Shown one piece after another: positions 35,604-44,350 of a DNA stretch of 64,000 nt. Both the position numbers and the translations under genes were made by a program. Each line of letters begins with the position of its first letter. Position 1 is the first letter of the stretch. This stretch comes from an uncultured bacterium (GTDB lineage: Bacteria; Bacillota_I; Bacilli_A; RF39; UBA660), in NCBI GenBank assembly GCA_946560065.1, contig CAMNUE010000003.1, positions 1 to 64,000 on the forward strand, given 5' to 3'. The notes below the pieces were generated by a model. That model did no database searches. It had not been told where the DNA came from and saw only the letters and a list, made by a program, of their open reading frames with translations.

Positions 35604-36221
35604 TCATTTTGACAAAGTTGATTTTATTTTTTTATTATTTTTTATTACTTTTTTATAAATAAATCTTATTATTAAAAATATTATTAGAATTCTAATTGGT
35701 GTTTTTAACTTACTTATATAGGTGTTTATAACTACCCAATTATTTCCTAGTGAATATCCAAAATAAACAAAAGCAAGTGTCCAAGGAATTGAACCGATTG
35801 TTGTGTAAATTAAGAATTTTAGAAATGGAAGTTTCATAATTCCTATGGGAAGAGATATTAGGGTTCTAATGATTGGAAAGTTTCTTCCAATTAAAGCAGC
35901 AAAAAGTCCATATTTATTAAACCATGAATCTGATTTTTGCAAGTCTTCTTCTTTCATAAAGAAATATTTACCATATTTTTTTACAAACGTTCTTCCTCCG
36001 AAATAGCCCATAAGATATATAATAATAGCACAAAAAACACTTCCTAATAGACCAGTTAAGAAAGCACCAAGAAAAGTAAAAATATTTTTACTTGCTAAAA
36101 TTCCACCTGTTGCAAGAATTGCTTCACTTGGTATTACTATTATTATAGCTTCTAAAACCATTCCAATAAACATTCCAAGGTAACCATAATCACTAATTAA
36201 TTCAATAACAAAGTCTGCCAT
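35604..36221 (-). CDS. DedA-family membrane protein
   Basis: 205 residues, ending in TGA. DedA/VTT-type half-transporter: start YGYLGMFIGMVLEAIIIVIPSE with the conserved E and PSE, GSVFCAIIIYLMGYFGGR near 62 with the G-x-x-x-G-R element, FGAL-type RNFPIIRTLISLPIG near 113-127 with the essential R, and GSIPWTLAFVYFGYSLG near 142. Members flip undecaprenyl phosphate or phospholipids and support envelope homeostasis; which applies here is open. It follows the HAD gene but a terminator between them may limit readthrough. Confidence 0.9.
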   Translation of the reverse strand: MADFVIELISDYGYLGMFIGMVLEAIIIVIPSEAILATGGILASKNIFTFLGAFLTGLLGSVFCAIIIYLMGYFGGRTFVKKYGKYFFMKEEDLQKSDSWFNKYGLFAALIGRNFPIIRTLISLPIGIMKLPFLKFLIYTTIGSIPWTLAFVYFGYSLGNNWVVINTYISKLKTPIRILIIFLIIRFIYKKVIKNNKKIKSTLSK

Positions 36222-36243
36222 ATTATCACCTAGTAAATAATAT

Positions 36244-36273
36244 GAAAAAAAGAATTAATTTTGCATTAATTCT
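36244..36273 (-). terminator. Terminator of the HAD hydrolase gene
   Basis: AGAATTAAT (36273-36265) pairs with ATTAATTCT (36259-36251), followed by TTTTTTT; the stem overlaps the stop codon. Confidence 0.8.
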
Positions 36274-36944
36274 TCTATGTAATCACTTAGTGTTTCATAT
36301 TCTTTTTTATCAAGCTCATCAAGGATTGGATGGTGTTCTTTTATTACGGCACCTTCGAAAGCTTGAAGCATTTCGTAATCATTATCATTATCCCCTATAA
36401 CGTGTAATAAATTATAGTCTAACTTTTCTAAATTAAATAATCTTTTAATCGCATTTTGTTTATTAACACTCTTATTAATTATATTAATATGAAAACGACT
36501 AGCATAAATATGGACATTGGATTCTTTCTTTATCAGTTGAACCATCCTATTTTTTTCATCTTCCGCTAAACAATTCACAACTATTTTTACACAGTCATCA
36601 TAATTAGTTGTATTATTATAACCATCATCTAAATAGTAGTCACAATTATTCTTCTCTAGAAGTGGAATAGTTTTTTCAATTTCTTCTCTGCTTAACAATA
36701 TTGTCTCAATACAATAATCCATATTATTAAATATCTTAGCACCATCTTCACATATTAAATAGGTATATGGAATATCATATTTATTTAATAACTTCTTTAA
36801 ATCTGTGTAATTTCTTCCCGTGACAATACAAAAAATATTTCCTTTTTTAACAAAGTTCTTTATGGCTTCAATATTTTTTTCATTTTTCTTTTGATTATCT
36901 AAATAATAGATTGTGTTATCAAAATCACTTGCTAATATTTGCAT
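36255..36944 (-). CDS. HAD-superfamily hydrolase, Cof type (IIB)
   Basis: 229 residues. Motif I is SDFDNTIYY (DxD-like start at residues 7-9), motif II is IVTGRNYTD near 40, motif III Lys lies near 165 with motif IV GDNDNDYEMLQ near 188-198. The C2B cap between about 75 and 155 fits sugar-phosphate or flavin phosphatases of the Cof group. Gene order HAD then dedA recurs on this strand, but a terminator separates them. Substrate undetermined. Confidence 0.88.
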   Translation of the reverse strand: MQILASDFDNTIYYLDNQKKNEKNIEAIKNFVKKGNIFCIVTGRNYTDLKKLLNKYDIPYTYLICEDGAKIFNNMDYCIETILLSREEIEKTIPLLEKNNCDYYLDDGYNNTTNYDDCVKIVVNCLAEDEKNRMVQLIKKESNVHIYASRFHINIINKSVNKQNAIKRLFNLEKLDYNLLHVIGDNDNDYEMLQAFEGAVIKEHHPILDELDKKEYETLSDYIEELMQN

Positions 36945-37010
36945 ATTATCACCTATTTTTAGTATACATTATTTCGCAAGAAAACAAAAGTTTTTTAAGA
37001 AAATAGATTA

Positions 37011-37038
37011 TAAAAAAATATAGGAATTTCCTATATTT
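37011..37038 (-). terminator. Terminator of the secreted-protein locus
   Basis: AAATATAGGA pairs with TCCTATATTT around AATT-rich loop (37016-37038), followed by TTTTTTTAT. It marks the 3' end of the run of genes that begins at 45379. Confidence 0.82.
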
Positions 37039-37042
37039 CTTG

Positions 37043-39445
37043 TTATTGTTTTTTAGTAAAATCTGATTCTTTCATAGTATATTTATAAGCTTTATCTAGA
37101 TCTTCTACATAAAATTCTGATTTAATGTTATTTACTTTAACATGAACAATTGGTTTTTCTAAAGTATCTCTAGCATCTAATAATTCTAAGAAACTTGATA
37201 CTTTGATTATTCTCTTATCGCCAATAAGCTCATTACCATTCTCTACTTGAACAATAATTCTATCATATTCTCTTAATATTTGATTAAGTTTAATCTCATA
37301 TTCGCTCTTCTTAGTTGTTGATTTAAGTACATATATTATTAGTCTTACAATTATTATTATTCCTATTAGACATAAGATACAAGCGACGATTGAATATATT
37401 TGACTCATTTTCTTATAATGCTCTTTAGAAGAACTAAAAGGTAAATGAGTATTTGATATTTCTTCTTTAACAACATTAAATGTTTGAACTGATAATGGCA
37501 CAACAACACCTGCTATTTTTTTCTTTTTATTATTCTCTTCTATATATAAAGCAACTTCAACGTGAGAATCGGAATTTAGAGAGTATTTATTGTTGTATTC
37601 ATTAACATAATCATTGTACTTTTTAAAAGGAATTTCTATGTTTTCGGATATAGTCGCAACATTAGCATTTCCTTTTAATACTTGTTCTTTTAATAGAATT
37701 TCATCAGTTGTATATAAAACTTTATTTTCTTCTTCTGGTTTAGTAATTTTTAATGTACTTTCTATAGAGTACTTATAATTATAATCAACTTCTGTTGTGT
37801 ATAAAGCATTGTATGTGAATGATACAGGAATAGTTTTTGTTATTGCTGATAAATATTCCATTCCAGAGTTTAGGCATTCATCTTTATAATGTTCATTTTT
37901 TTCTAAACAAACTTTATAATCTATTGTTGATGATTCATTATATGTTACTTCACTTTTTTTATAAGAGTTTGCTGAGATAACTAAGAAGATACCTGCTGCT
38001 ATAAATAGCATAATTGCACTAACTAATTTTAAGCATATTCTAAGTTCATAACCAATATATTTGGGATGATTAGTCGAATCTTTAGCATTATCTGTTGCAC
38101 TAGGTTCAGTTACTTTGATAGCATTTTCCATAAAGCTATTGTTGCTAGAGACTACTGGAGTCTCAGAGATATTGTCATTAGTTTCTTGAGGTATTGTTTC
38201 ATTATTAATCTCAGATTGATTATTTGCTTGTACATTTATATATGGAATGTCTGTGTTGAAGTTATCATTATCGGACTCTTGATTTTGATTTTTAAATTCT
38301 TGAGGAGTCTCGTTCAAATTATTTATATTATTATCTTGCTCAAAAATATTAAAGTTGTTGTTTTGTTGTTCCATAGAATCATTAATTGGATTTCCAATAA
38401 ATGGGTTATTTATTTCTGAAGCTTCTGAAGTATTGTTTTCAAATGAATTTGAAAACTGATTTATAGTGTTTACATCTTCAATTGGCTCTTCTATATTTTC
38501 ATCTGTAAAGTTTGGAGTAGTAATGATATTGTTTTCTTCTATTAGATTTGATTCTTCTGAATTATCAGTTAGTCCTTCAAAAGGCTCAATTGATTGATTA
38601 CTGTCAGTTAATTCTGTATTTGTTTCTACGTAGCTTTCATTTGTAAAACTAGGTATAACAATTGTATTACTTTCTTCAACTTGTTCAGCATCTTCTGTGG
38701 TATCAATTATCTCTTCAAAAGGTTCAGATACTTCATTACTATCACTTAACTCTTCAACTGACTCTTCTATGTTTTCATCTGTAAAGTTTGGAGTAGTAAT
38801 GATATTGTTTTCTTCTATTAGATTTGATTCTTCTGAATTATCAGTTAGTCCTTCAAAAGGCTCAATTGATTGATTACTGTCAGTTAATTCTGTATTTGTT
38901 TCTACGTAGCTTTCATTTGTAAAACTAGGTATAACAATTGTATTACTTTCTTCAACTTGTTCAGCATCTTCTGTGGTATCAATTATCTCTTCAAAAGGTT
39001 CAGATACTTCATTACTATCACTTAACTCTTCAACTGACTCTTCTATGTTTTCATCTGTAAAGTTTGGAATAATCACAGTATTATTTTCTTCTACTAGGCT
39101 TGAGTCTCCTGCGGTATCAATTGCCTCTTCAAAAGGCTCAATTAGTTGATTACTGTCATTTGATTCTGTATCTACAAACCTTTCATTTGCAAAGTTTGGT
39201 ATAACCGCATTATCGTTTTCTTCTGGTTGTTCTTCTATATCATAGTTATTTTCTTCTAAAGTCTCATCTATATTTACTTCTACATTTGAAGATTCATCTT
39301 CGTCTTCAAACATTTCAAGAGTTTCACTAATAAGTTCACTATCGATTATTTGTGGAGTATTCTTTTTATTGTAGATATTTTCGTTTGTTAATTCATTATT
39401 TTTATTGACATTTTCTGCCTTTTCTGTTTCATCGTTATTTATCAT
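37043..39445 (-). CDS. DUF5305-like membrane protein with acidic repeats
   Basis: 800 residues, ATG after AGGAGG. Residues 1-460 are acidic, Asn/Ser/Glu rich and repetitive, with units such as PNFTDENIEE and SNEVSEPFEEIIDT; no signal peptide precedes them, so they should lie in the cytoplasm. A membrane segment at about 478-497 leads to an outer domain of about 190 residues (DYKVCLEKN, two Cys, then beta-rich) and a second segment near 690-715, with a cytoplasmic tail of about 85 residues. Outer-domain layout and position beside a SipW-type peptidase resemble DUF5305 proteins. It is the last gene of the locus and may be a sorting or assembly factor; that role is inference. Confidence 0.65.
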   Translation of the reverse strand: MINNDETEKAENVNKNNELTNENIYNKKNTPQIIDSELISETLEMFEDEDESSNVEVNIDETLEENNYDIEEQPEENDNAVIPNFANERFVDTESNDSNQLIEPFEEAIDTAGDSSLVEENNTVIIPNFTDENIEESVEELSDSNEVSEPFEEIIDTTEDAEQVEESNTIVIPSFTNESYVETNTELTDSNQSIEPFEGLTDNSEESNLIEENNIITTPNFTDENIEESVEELSDSNEVSEPFEEIIDTTEDAEQVEESNTIVIPSFTNESYVETNTELTDSNQSIEPFEGLTDNSEESNLIEENNIITTPNFTDENIEEPIEDVNTINQFSNSFENNTSEASEINNPFIGNPINDSMEQQNNNFNIFEQDNNINNLNETPQEFKNQNQESDNDNFNTDIPYINVQANNQSEINNETIPQETNDNISETPVVSSNNSFMENAIKVTEPSATDNAKDSTNHPKYIGYELRICLKLVSAIMLFIAAGIFLVISANSYKKSEVTYNESSTIDYKVCLEKNEHYKDECLNSGMEYLSAITKTIPVSFTYNALYTTEVDYNYKYSIESTLKITKPEEENKVLYTTDEILLKEQVLKGNANVATISENIEIPFKKYNDYVNEYNNKYSLNSDSHVEVALYIEENNKKKKIAGVVVPLSVQTFNVVKEEISNTHLPFSSSKEHYKKMSQIYSIVACILCLIGIIIIVRLIIYVLKSTTKKSEYEIKLNQILREYDRIIVQVENGNELIGDKRIIKVSSFLELLDARDTLEKPIVHVKVNNIKSEFYVEDLDKAYKYTMKESDFTKKQ
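38495..39068 (-). repeat. In-frame 276-bp tandem duplication
   Basis: TTTGGAGTAGTAATG at 38511 recurs at 38787 and a diverged copy starts at 39063, so the period is exactly 276 bp (92 codons). The first two units appear identical base for base over about 290 bp, the third is diverged. It adds a 92-residue acidic unit to the cytoplasmic region of the host protein, and the identity implies a recent event. Confidence 0.85.
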
Positions 39446-39467
39446 CTGCCAACCTCCTTTCTAAATA

Positions 39468-40604
39468 TCATTTTTTTATAAGTTCGCTTAGCGCGACTGT
39501 TGGTAGACCTAAAAATGGTATTCTTAGCTTTTTTTGACCTACAATATCTTTTTCATCAACTTCCCAAGCATCTTCACCATTATTAGCATCGCCTTTTGTT
39601 TTATAAAACTTTTTATTCTCTTTTTTATTCACTTTAATAATTCTATGCACAATTATTTCTCCATTCTGAGTAAAGGCAATGATATCATTTTTCTTATATT
39701 CTTTTTTCTTTTTATCAATAATTATTACGTCACCTTTGTTGATAGTACCAGTCATCGAGCCCGATCCTATAGCTAGTGCATAAAATCTCCCGAAATTACT
39801 TACCAAGTATACAATACATCCCAAAATAATCAACAATATAACACTAAATACCTTTTGTATGTTTGAATTTTTTTTATGTTCTTTACTGTTAGTAATTTTT
39901 TCTCTTTTGAAGAAAAACATTTTATATGCTAATGCTAATATTACAATTGGAATTGCAGTTAGCAGTAATGTATTAATGTAATCTCCAAGGTCTGGGAAAA
40001 CTGGTAAAATAAAATTAGGAAGTGTCATTATTATGCTATAAATGATACTATTTTTCTTATTTGTATAGTAAGTAGAAAATGTAAGAAAAATATTTTTACT
40101 AAAATATGGAATTACAATTGCCATTATAAATTGGACTAATTCTATTCTACTGTGAATATTTTTTAATGTTAATTGAGTTGTTATCTCTAGCATAGCGAAA
40201 ACCAAAATTGAAAGTATGATTAATGATTTATAATACTTAGCATTTTTAATTATTTTTTCTCGAATATTTTCAATTGATATTATCGTTACACATGAAATTG
40301 TTACATTTCTTATAATTCCTAACAGACTACGACTATAATTACTATATACAAAACCTGCAAAAAAACCTATAAAATAAGTAAACACATAATACGCCAGAGA
40401 TACGATTAATATTAATAATAGCAAATCTTTTTCCGTTCTTTCTTCTCTTCTATCTACGTTAAAAATGAAATGCATTATGATGGCTATGATAACTAATTCT
40501 ATAGCCAAAAAAATTGAATTTGAAGTTCTTAGTAAGAAAAAGTGAAAAAAAGTCCATATTAACAAGATAATTTCTGTAAAAAATATTTTTCTTAATTGTG
40601 ACAT
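39468..40604 (-). CDS. SipW-like (S26B) signal peptidase with multi-pass N-terminus
   Basis: 378 residues, ends TGA. The C-terminal third (about 265-378) is the peptidase: GSGSMTGTINKGDVIII with catalytic Ser, then VHRIIKV containing the His that replaces the Lys of ordinary bacterial type I peptidases, followed by TKGDANNGEDAWEV. This Ser-His ER/archaeal-type form is the SipW class that processes TasA and camelysin. Unusually, about eight hydrophobic segments (residues 5-240) precede it, whereas SipW has one or two. The next gene's ribosome binding site starts just after the stop. It is surrounded by its probable substrates. Confidence 0.85.
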   Translation of the reverse strand: MSQLRKIFFTEIILLIWTFFHFFLLRTSNSIFLAIELVIIAIIMHFIFNVDRREERTEKDLLLLILIVSLAYYVFTYFIGFFAGFVYSNYSRSLLGIIRNVTISCVTIISIENIREKIIKNAKYYKSLIILSILVFAMLEITTQLTLKNIHSRIELVQFIMAIVIPYFSKNIFLTFSTYYTNKKNSIIYSIIMTLPNFILPVFPDLGDYINTLLLTAIPIVILALAYKMFFFKREKITNSKEHKKNSNIQKVFSVILLIILGCIVYLVSNFGRFYALAIGSGSMTGTINKGDVIIIDKKKKEYKKNDIIAFTQNGEIIVHRIIKVNKKENKKFYKTKGDANNGEDAWEVDEKDIVGQKKLRIPFLGLPTVALSELIKK

Positions 40605-40640
40605 ATAATACAGCTCCCTTTCACTAATCTTTTATTGCAT

Positions 40641-41231
40641 TTAATTATCTTGTCCGTATACTACTGTAAATCCTGCTCCTGTATGAGTAACCTCTTCATT
40701 TAATACTTCTGAAGTTACATTGTAAGATACAACAAGGTAGAAATCAGATGTTCCATTTGTTTTTAATACTTTTTGTTCTCCTCTTTTTAGAACATTTAAT
40801 CCTTCACTATCACTTGCTAATGAATAAACTACATTTCCGCAAACTAGTTTTCCTTCTGTGTCGTTATTACATGATACACCATTTGGTGATGTTGCTGTAA
40901 TACTTGCTATATTGGCATCTACATCACCTTTATTTTGTACTGTTAATGGATAATTACATTTGTCTCCTGGTTTAGATAATGTAATATCAGCAACAGTTAT
41001 GGAATTTTCTGTTACTGTTGCTGTTCCACATACTGTAGTACTTGTTCCTGAAGCTATTCCTGTTACATTTCCTTCTCTTAATTTTATGTCCCATTCAAAA
41101 GCACTTTGAGTTACCCTTCCGAATTTTACGCTTAATGACGTGCTTAATGCAGCATAGGCAATAGTTACTCCTACTACAGCGATAACTAATGCAAAAATTG
41201 ATACATACATACTTTTTCTATCTCTATTCAT
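40641..41231 (-). CDS. SipW-dependent secreted protein, paralogue 1
   Basis: 196 residues, ATG after AGAAGGAG. Signal peptide MNRDRKSMYVSIFALVIAVV continues to AYAALST, the cleavage pattern of SipW substrates. The mature domain (about 165 residues) is a beta-rich Thr/Ser/Val sequence with four cysteines: TVCGTA, GDKCNY, VSCNND and LVCGNV; two disulfides are possible. It ends HTGAGFTVVYGQ. It is closest to paralogue 2 (very similar over the C-terminal half), which points to a recent duplication. Role as fibre or matrix subunit is inference from the TasA-like context. Confidence 0.8.
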   Translation of the reverse strand: MNRDRKSMYVSIFALVIAVVGVTIAYAALSTSLSVKFGRVTQSAFEWDIKLREGNVTGIASGTSTTVCGTATVTENSITVADITLSKPGDKCNYPLTVQNKGDVDANIASITATSPNGVSCNNDTEGKLVCGNVVYSLASDSEGLNVLKRGEQKVLKTNGTSDFYLVVSYNVTSEVLNEEVTHTGAGFTVVYGQDN

Positions 41232-41258
41232 TTTTATTCTCCTTCTCTATTTTTTTAT

Positions 41259-41849
41259 TTAATTTGCTTGTCCATATACTACTGTAAATCCTGCTCCTGT
41301 ATGAGTAACCTCTTGATTTAGAGCGTTAGCAGATACATCGTAAGATACTACTAAGTAAAAGTCAGCAGTTCCATTATTTTTTAATACTCTTTGTGTTCCT
41401 TTTTTTAGAACATTTAATCCTTCACTATCACTTGTTAATTTATATGTAACGTTACCACATGATAATTTTCCTTCTACTGTGTTATCACATGGAATTCCTG
41501 ATGGTGATGTTGCTGCTATATTTGTTATATTGGCATCAATATCTCCTTTATTTTGAACTGTTATTGGATATGAACACTTATCTCCTGGTTTTGATAACGT
41601 TACTGCATCCACTGTAACTGAACTTTCTGATACTGTTGCAGTTCCACAAGTTGTTGTATTTGTACCTGAAGCTGTTCCTGGTACTTCTCCTTTTGATAAT
41701 TTAACTTCCCAAACAAAAGCACTTCTAGTTACTTTCCCGAATGTCACTTTTAGTGAGGTGCTTAATGCAGCATAGGCAATAGATACTCCTACTACTGCTA
41801 TTATTAATGCTAAAATTGATACATACATTGCTTTTCTATCTTTATTCAT
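41259..41849 (-). CDS. SipW-dependent secreted protein, paralogue 2
   Basis: 196 residues. MNKDRKAMYVSILALIIAVV leader with AYAALST cleavage region, four conserved cysteines (TTCGTA, GDKCSY, IPCDNT, LSCGNV) and the same C-terminal HTGAGFTVVYGQ as paralogue 1. Differences concentrate in the loops around residues 50-75 and 115-130. The 27-base gaps on both sides and a ribosome binding site before each copy indicate one polycistronic message in which each subunit is translated independently. Confidence 0.8.
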   Translation of the reverse strand: MNKDRKAMYVSILALIIAVVGVSIAYAALSTSLKVTFGKVTRSAFVWEVKLSKGEVPGTASGTNTTTCGTATVSESSVTVDAVTLSKPGDKCSYPITVQNKGDIDANITNIAATSPSGIPCDNTVEGKLSCGNVTYKLTSDSEGLNVLKKGTQRVLKNNGTADFYLVVSYDVSANALNQEVTHTGAGFTVVYGQAN

Positions 41850-41874
41850 TTTCTTACCTTCTTTCTATAAATAT

Positions 41875-42459
41875 TTATCCATGTACGTAATTTAACGTAA
41901 ATCCGCCTCTTGATTGTGTATTAACTTTATCACTTAAAGTATTTCCAGTATAAGAAATATTTAAATACACTGTCTGAATTTGATTAATTCCAATTGATTG
42001 ATTTGTTTTTAAAATATTCTTTCCATCTATATCGGTTGATAACTGATATGTTATGTTTCCACAAACCATTTTTGATTCTTGTTGAAAATCACATTCTACA
42101 TTATTTGGTGCTCTTGGTGTAATTGAGTCTAATTTTGCTACTATTCCTCCATAATTTTCTACAGTCAATTTGTAACTACAGCGATCTTCTGGTTTTGATA
42201 CTGTTGTTGAATCTATTGTAATTGTATCTTTGCTTAAGGTTACTTTTCCGCAATTTCTTCCTGTACCACTAGTACCATATGCTTCCCCAGTAACTTCTCC
42301 CTCTTGAAATCCAACGTCCCAAGTTATTGCTCTTTGAGTTACTTTTCCGAAAGTGACATTAATGTTAGTTCTGAGGGCTGCGTAAGCTATTGATAAGCCA
42401 GTTACAACTACTAATAATATTATTATTGAAATGTGCATAATTTTTCTATCTTTTTTCAT
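41875..42459 (-). CDS. SipW-dependent secreted protein, paralogue 3
   Basis: 194 residues. Leader MKKDRKIMHISIIILLVVVT with AYAALRT; four cysteines in the same order (GRNCGKV, EDRCSY, VECDFQ, MVCGNI). It is the most divergent of the 41-43 kb copies: a Gln/Lys-rich insert near residue 120, the shorter end GGFTLNYVHG, and NISYTGNTL in place of VVSY. Its ribosome binding site is weak (AGGA about 11 bases upstream), so it may be made at lower level. Confidence 0.78.
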   Translation of the reverse strand: MKKDRKIMHISIIILLVVVTGLSIAYAALRTNINVTFGKVTQRAITWDVGFQEGEVTGEAYGTSGTGRNCGKVTLSKDTITIDSTTVSKPEDRCSYKLTVENYGGIVAKLDSITPRAPNNVECDFQQESKMVCGNITYQLSTDIDGKNILKTNQSIGINQIQTVYLNISYTGNTLSDKVNTQSRGGFTLNYVHG

Positions 42460-42480
42460 TTTAATCTAGTCCTATCATTT

Positions 42481-43065
42481 TTACGATTGTGTAAAATTAA
42501 TTGTAAATGCTGCTCCTGTCTGCGTAACATTTGAGCTATTTAAAGAATTTCCTGTGTAAGAAACAACCAAATAAATAGGTAATGTTGCGCCTATTGCTAA
42601 CGTTCTATTGTTAGTCAATAAGTTTACACCAGCTGCGTCTGTAGTTAGCTTATAGGTTAAGTTTCCACAAACCATTGTAGCACCATTAGATGTACTACAA
42701 GCTGTACTATTTGGATTTTTAGGTGTAATACTATTCAGCAAAGCTGCAATACTACCACTGTTTTTTATATTTAAGGCATATGTGCATTTATCCTCGGGTT
42801 TTGATAATGATGTACTGCCAACTGTAACTGTACTAGGTGTAATGCTTGCTGTTCCACAACTTCTTCCTGTTGAACTCGTGCCTGATACTGTTGCGGTAAC
42901 TGTACTTCCTTGAAATCCTACATCCCAAGTTAAAGCGTTTTGAGTAATATCTCCAAAATCAATATTTAAAGTAGTACTTAATGCCGCATATGCTAGTGAT
43001 AAACTGGCTATAGTTATTATTAATGTAAAAACTATAATGCACATATTTTTTCTTTTATTTTTCAT
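42481..43065 (-). CDS. SipW-dependent secreted protein, paralogue 4
   Basis: 194 residues, ATG after TGAGGT. Leader MKNKRKNMCIIVFTLIITIA with AYAALST; an extra Cys sits in the leader. Mature domain has GRSCGTA, EDKCTY, TACSTS and MVCGNL, with the Ser/Thr/Ala-rich character of paralogue 5 and the shared QNALTWDVGFQGS start. Ends TGAAFTINFTQS. Confidence 0.8.
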   Translation of the reverse strand: MKNKRKNMCIIVFTLIITIASLSLAYAALSTTLNIDFGDITQNALTWDVGFQGSTVTATVSGTSSTGRSCGTASITPSTVTVGSTSLSKPEDKCTYALNIKNSGSIAALLNSITPKNPNSTACSTSNGATMVCGNLTYKLTTDAAGVNLLTNNRTLAIGATLPIYLVVSYTGNSLNSSNVTQTGAAFTINFTQS

Positions 43066-43090
43066 ACTCTTACCTCACAATCTTTCCTTA

Positions 43091-43672
43091 TTATGCTTGA
43101 GCATAATTTAGTGTAAACCTTGCACCTGATTGTGTAACAGCACTACTATTTAATCCTGTTCCAGTATATGAAGCTACTAAATAGACTGTATTGGAGGCTC
43201 CAGCAGCTAATGTTGTATTTTGTGATATTGCTGAATTTCCACCACTATCACTTGTCAATTTATATGTGATATTTCCACACACCATCGTTGCACCTGAAGC
43301 TGTTCCACAAGTTATTCCAGTTGGTTTAGTTGGTGTTATTGAACTTAGTGTTGCTGCTATACTACCACTATTTCTTATTGTTAATGTATATGTACATTTA
43401 TCTCCTGGTTTTGATAATGTTGTTGCGGCTACACTAACTGAGTTACTTGTGATATTTGCTGTGCCACAACTTCTTCCTGTTGAACTTGTACCAGCTGCCG
43501 CTCCAGAAGCTGAACTACCTTGGAAACCAACATTCCATGTCAAAGCGTTTTGTGTTATTCCTGAAAATGAAACATTTAACGCTGTACTTAATGCTGCATA
43601 AGCAACTACTATTCCTAGTACTAGTACGGAAACAACTGCCAAAGAAATATTTAATATCCTCCTATTCTTTAT
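43091..43672 (-). CDS. SipW-dependent secreted protein, paralogue 5
   Basis: About 193 residues. Alignment with siblings puts the first residue at codon 43672-43670, which is ATA (IKNRRILNISLAV against MKNKRKNMCIIVF), eight bases after GGAGG, the normal distance. A GTG three codons earlier (43681) overlaps the Shine-Dalgarno sequence. Leader ends VVAYAALST; four cysteines GRSCGTA, GDKCTY, ITCGTA and MVCGNI. Low-complexity GSSASGAAAGTSS loop. Highest Ala/Ser/Thr content of the set. Confidence 0.75.
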   Translation of the reverse strand: MKNRRILNISLAVVSVLVLGIVVAYAALSTALNVSFSGITQNALTWNVGFQGSSASGAAAGTSSTGRSCGTANITSNSVSVAATTLSKPGDKCTYTLTIRNSGSIAATLSSITPTKPTGITCGTASGATMVCGNITYKLTSDSGGNSAISQNTTLAAGASNTVYLVASYTGTGLNSSAVTQSGARFTLNYAQA

Positions 43673-43711
43673 ATAAATCACCTCCTTTAATATATGTATT
43701 AATTTATATTT

Positions 43712-44302
43712 TTAATTTTGAGCATAATTAATTGTATAACCAAATCCTGATTGAGAAAAATCACTAGTAGCAGCAGTTGCCCCTGTATATTCAACTGTTA
43801 AATAAATTATTCTTGTTGTAGCAGTACTTCCACTTTTTGCTGCTATTACATCTCCAACCGCTGGTTGTGTAGTGCTTGTTGCTGAATTATAGCGTAATCT
43901 ATAAGTGATGTTTCCACATACCATTGTTGAACCTGATGTGGTACAACTTGAATTAGGTTTTTTTGGTGTAATTGAACTAATTCTTGCTCCAATTGTTCCA
44001 TTATTTCTTACTTGAAAGGCGTAAGAACATTTATCTCCTGGGGCATTAAAGGTAACTTTCATTCCCGAAATAGTTGTATTTTGGGCATTTCCCTTGTCAC
44101 ATTTTACAGTACTATTTGAAGCAGTTCCTGTTATTGTTCCTGTATTAAAGGCCACATCCCATGTCATAGCAGATTGTCTTATAGTACCAAACTGTGTACT
44201 TATAGATGTACTTAGAGCTGCATATGCAACACTTAATCCTAGCAATCCTATAGAGAGGACAACAATAACTAAAAATAATAAGTTATAATTTCTCCTTTTC
44301 AT
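43712..44302 (-). CDS. SipW-dependent secreted protein, paralogue 6
   Basis: 196 residues from the second ATG (44302), eight bases after GGAG; an ATG two codons earlier is too close to it. Leader MKRRNYNLLFLVIVVLSIGL with AYAALST. Mature domain keeps QSAMTWDVAFNTG and four cysteines (VKCDKG, GDKCSY, SSCTTS, MVCGNI), with an extra Thr/Ala-rich loop near 140 (ATSTTQPAVGD). Ends SQSGFGYTINYAQN. It is the first of the six and follows the larger secreted protein by about 50 bases. Confidence 0.8.
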   Translation of the reverse strand: MKRRNYNLLFLVIVVLSIGLLGLSVAYAALSTSISTQFGTIRQSAMTWDVAFNTGTITGTASNSTVKCDKGNAQNTTISGMKVTFNAPGDKCSYAFQVRNNGTIGARISSITPKKPNSSCTTSGSTMVCGNITYRLRYNSATSTTQPAVGDVIAAKSGSTATTRIIYLTVEYTGATAATSDFSQSGFGYTINYAQN

Positions 44303-44350
44303 TTTCATTTCTCCTTTATATCAATTTTAGTTTTTGCTTACCTAATATTA

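Noticed and set aside
38495..39068. CRISPR-like or insertion-element repeat.
   Set aside because: The unit is an in-frame 92-codon coding repeat with no spacers.
43191..43731. Two long plus-strand frames across paralogue 5 (136 and 91 codons).
   Set aside because: They lie opposite the Thr/Ala-rich paralogue, lack ribosome binding sites, and arise from its biased codons.
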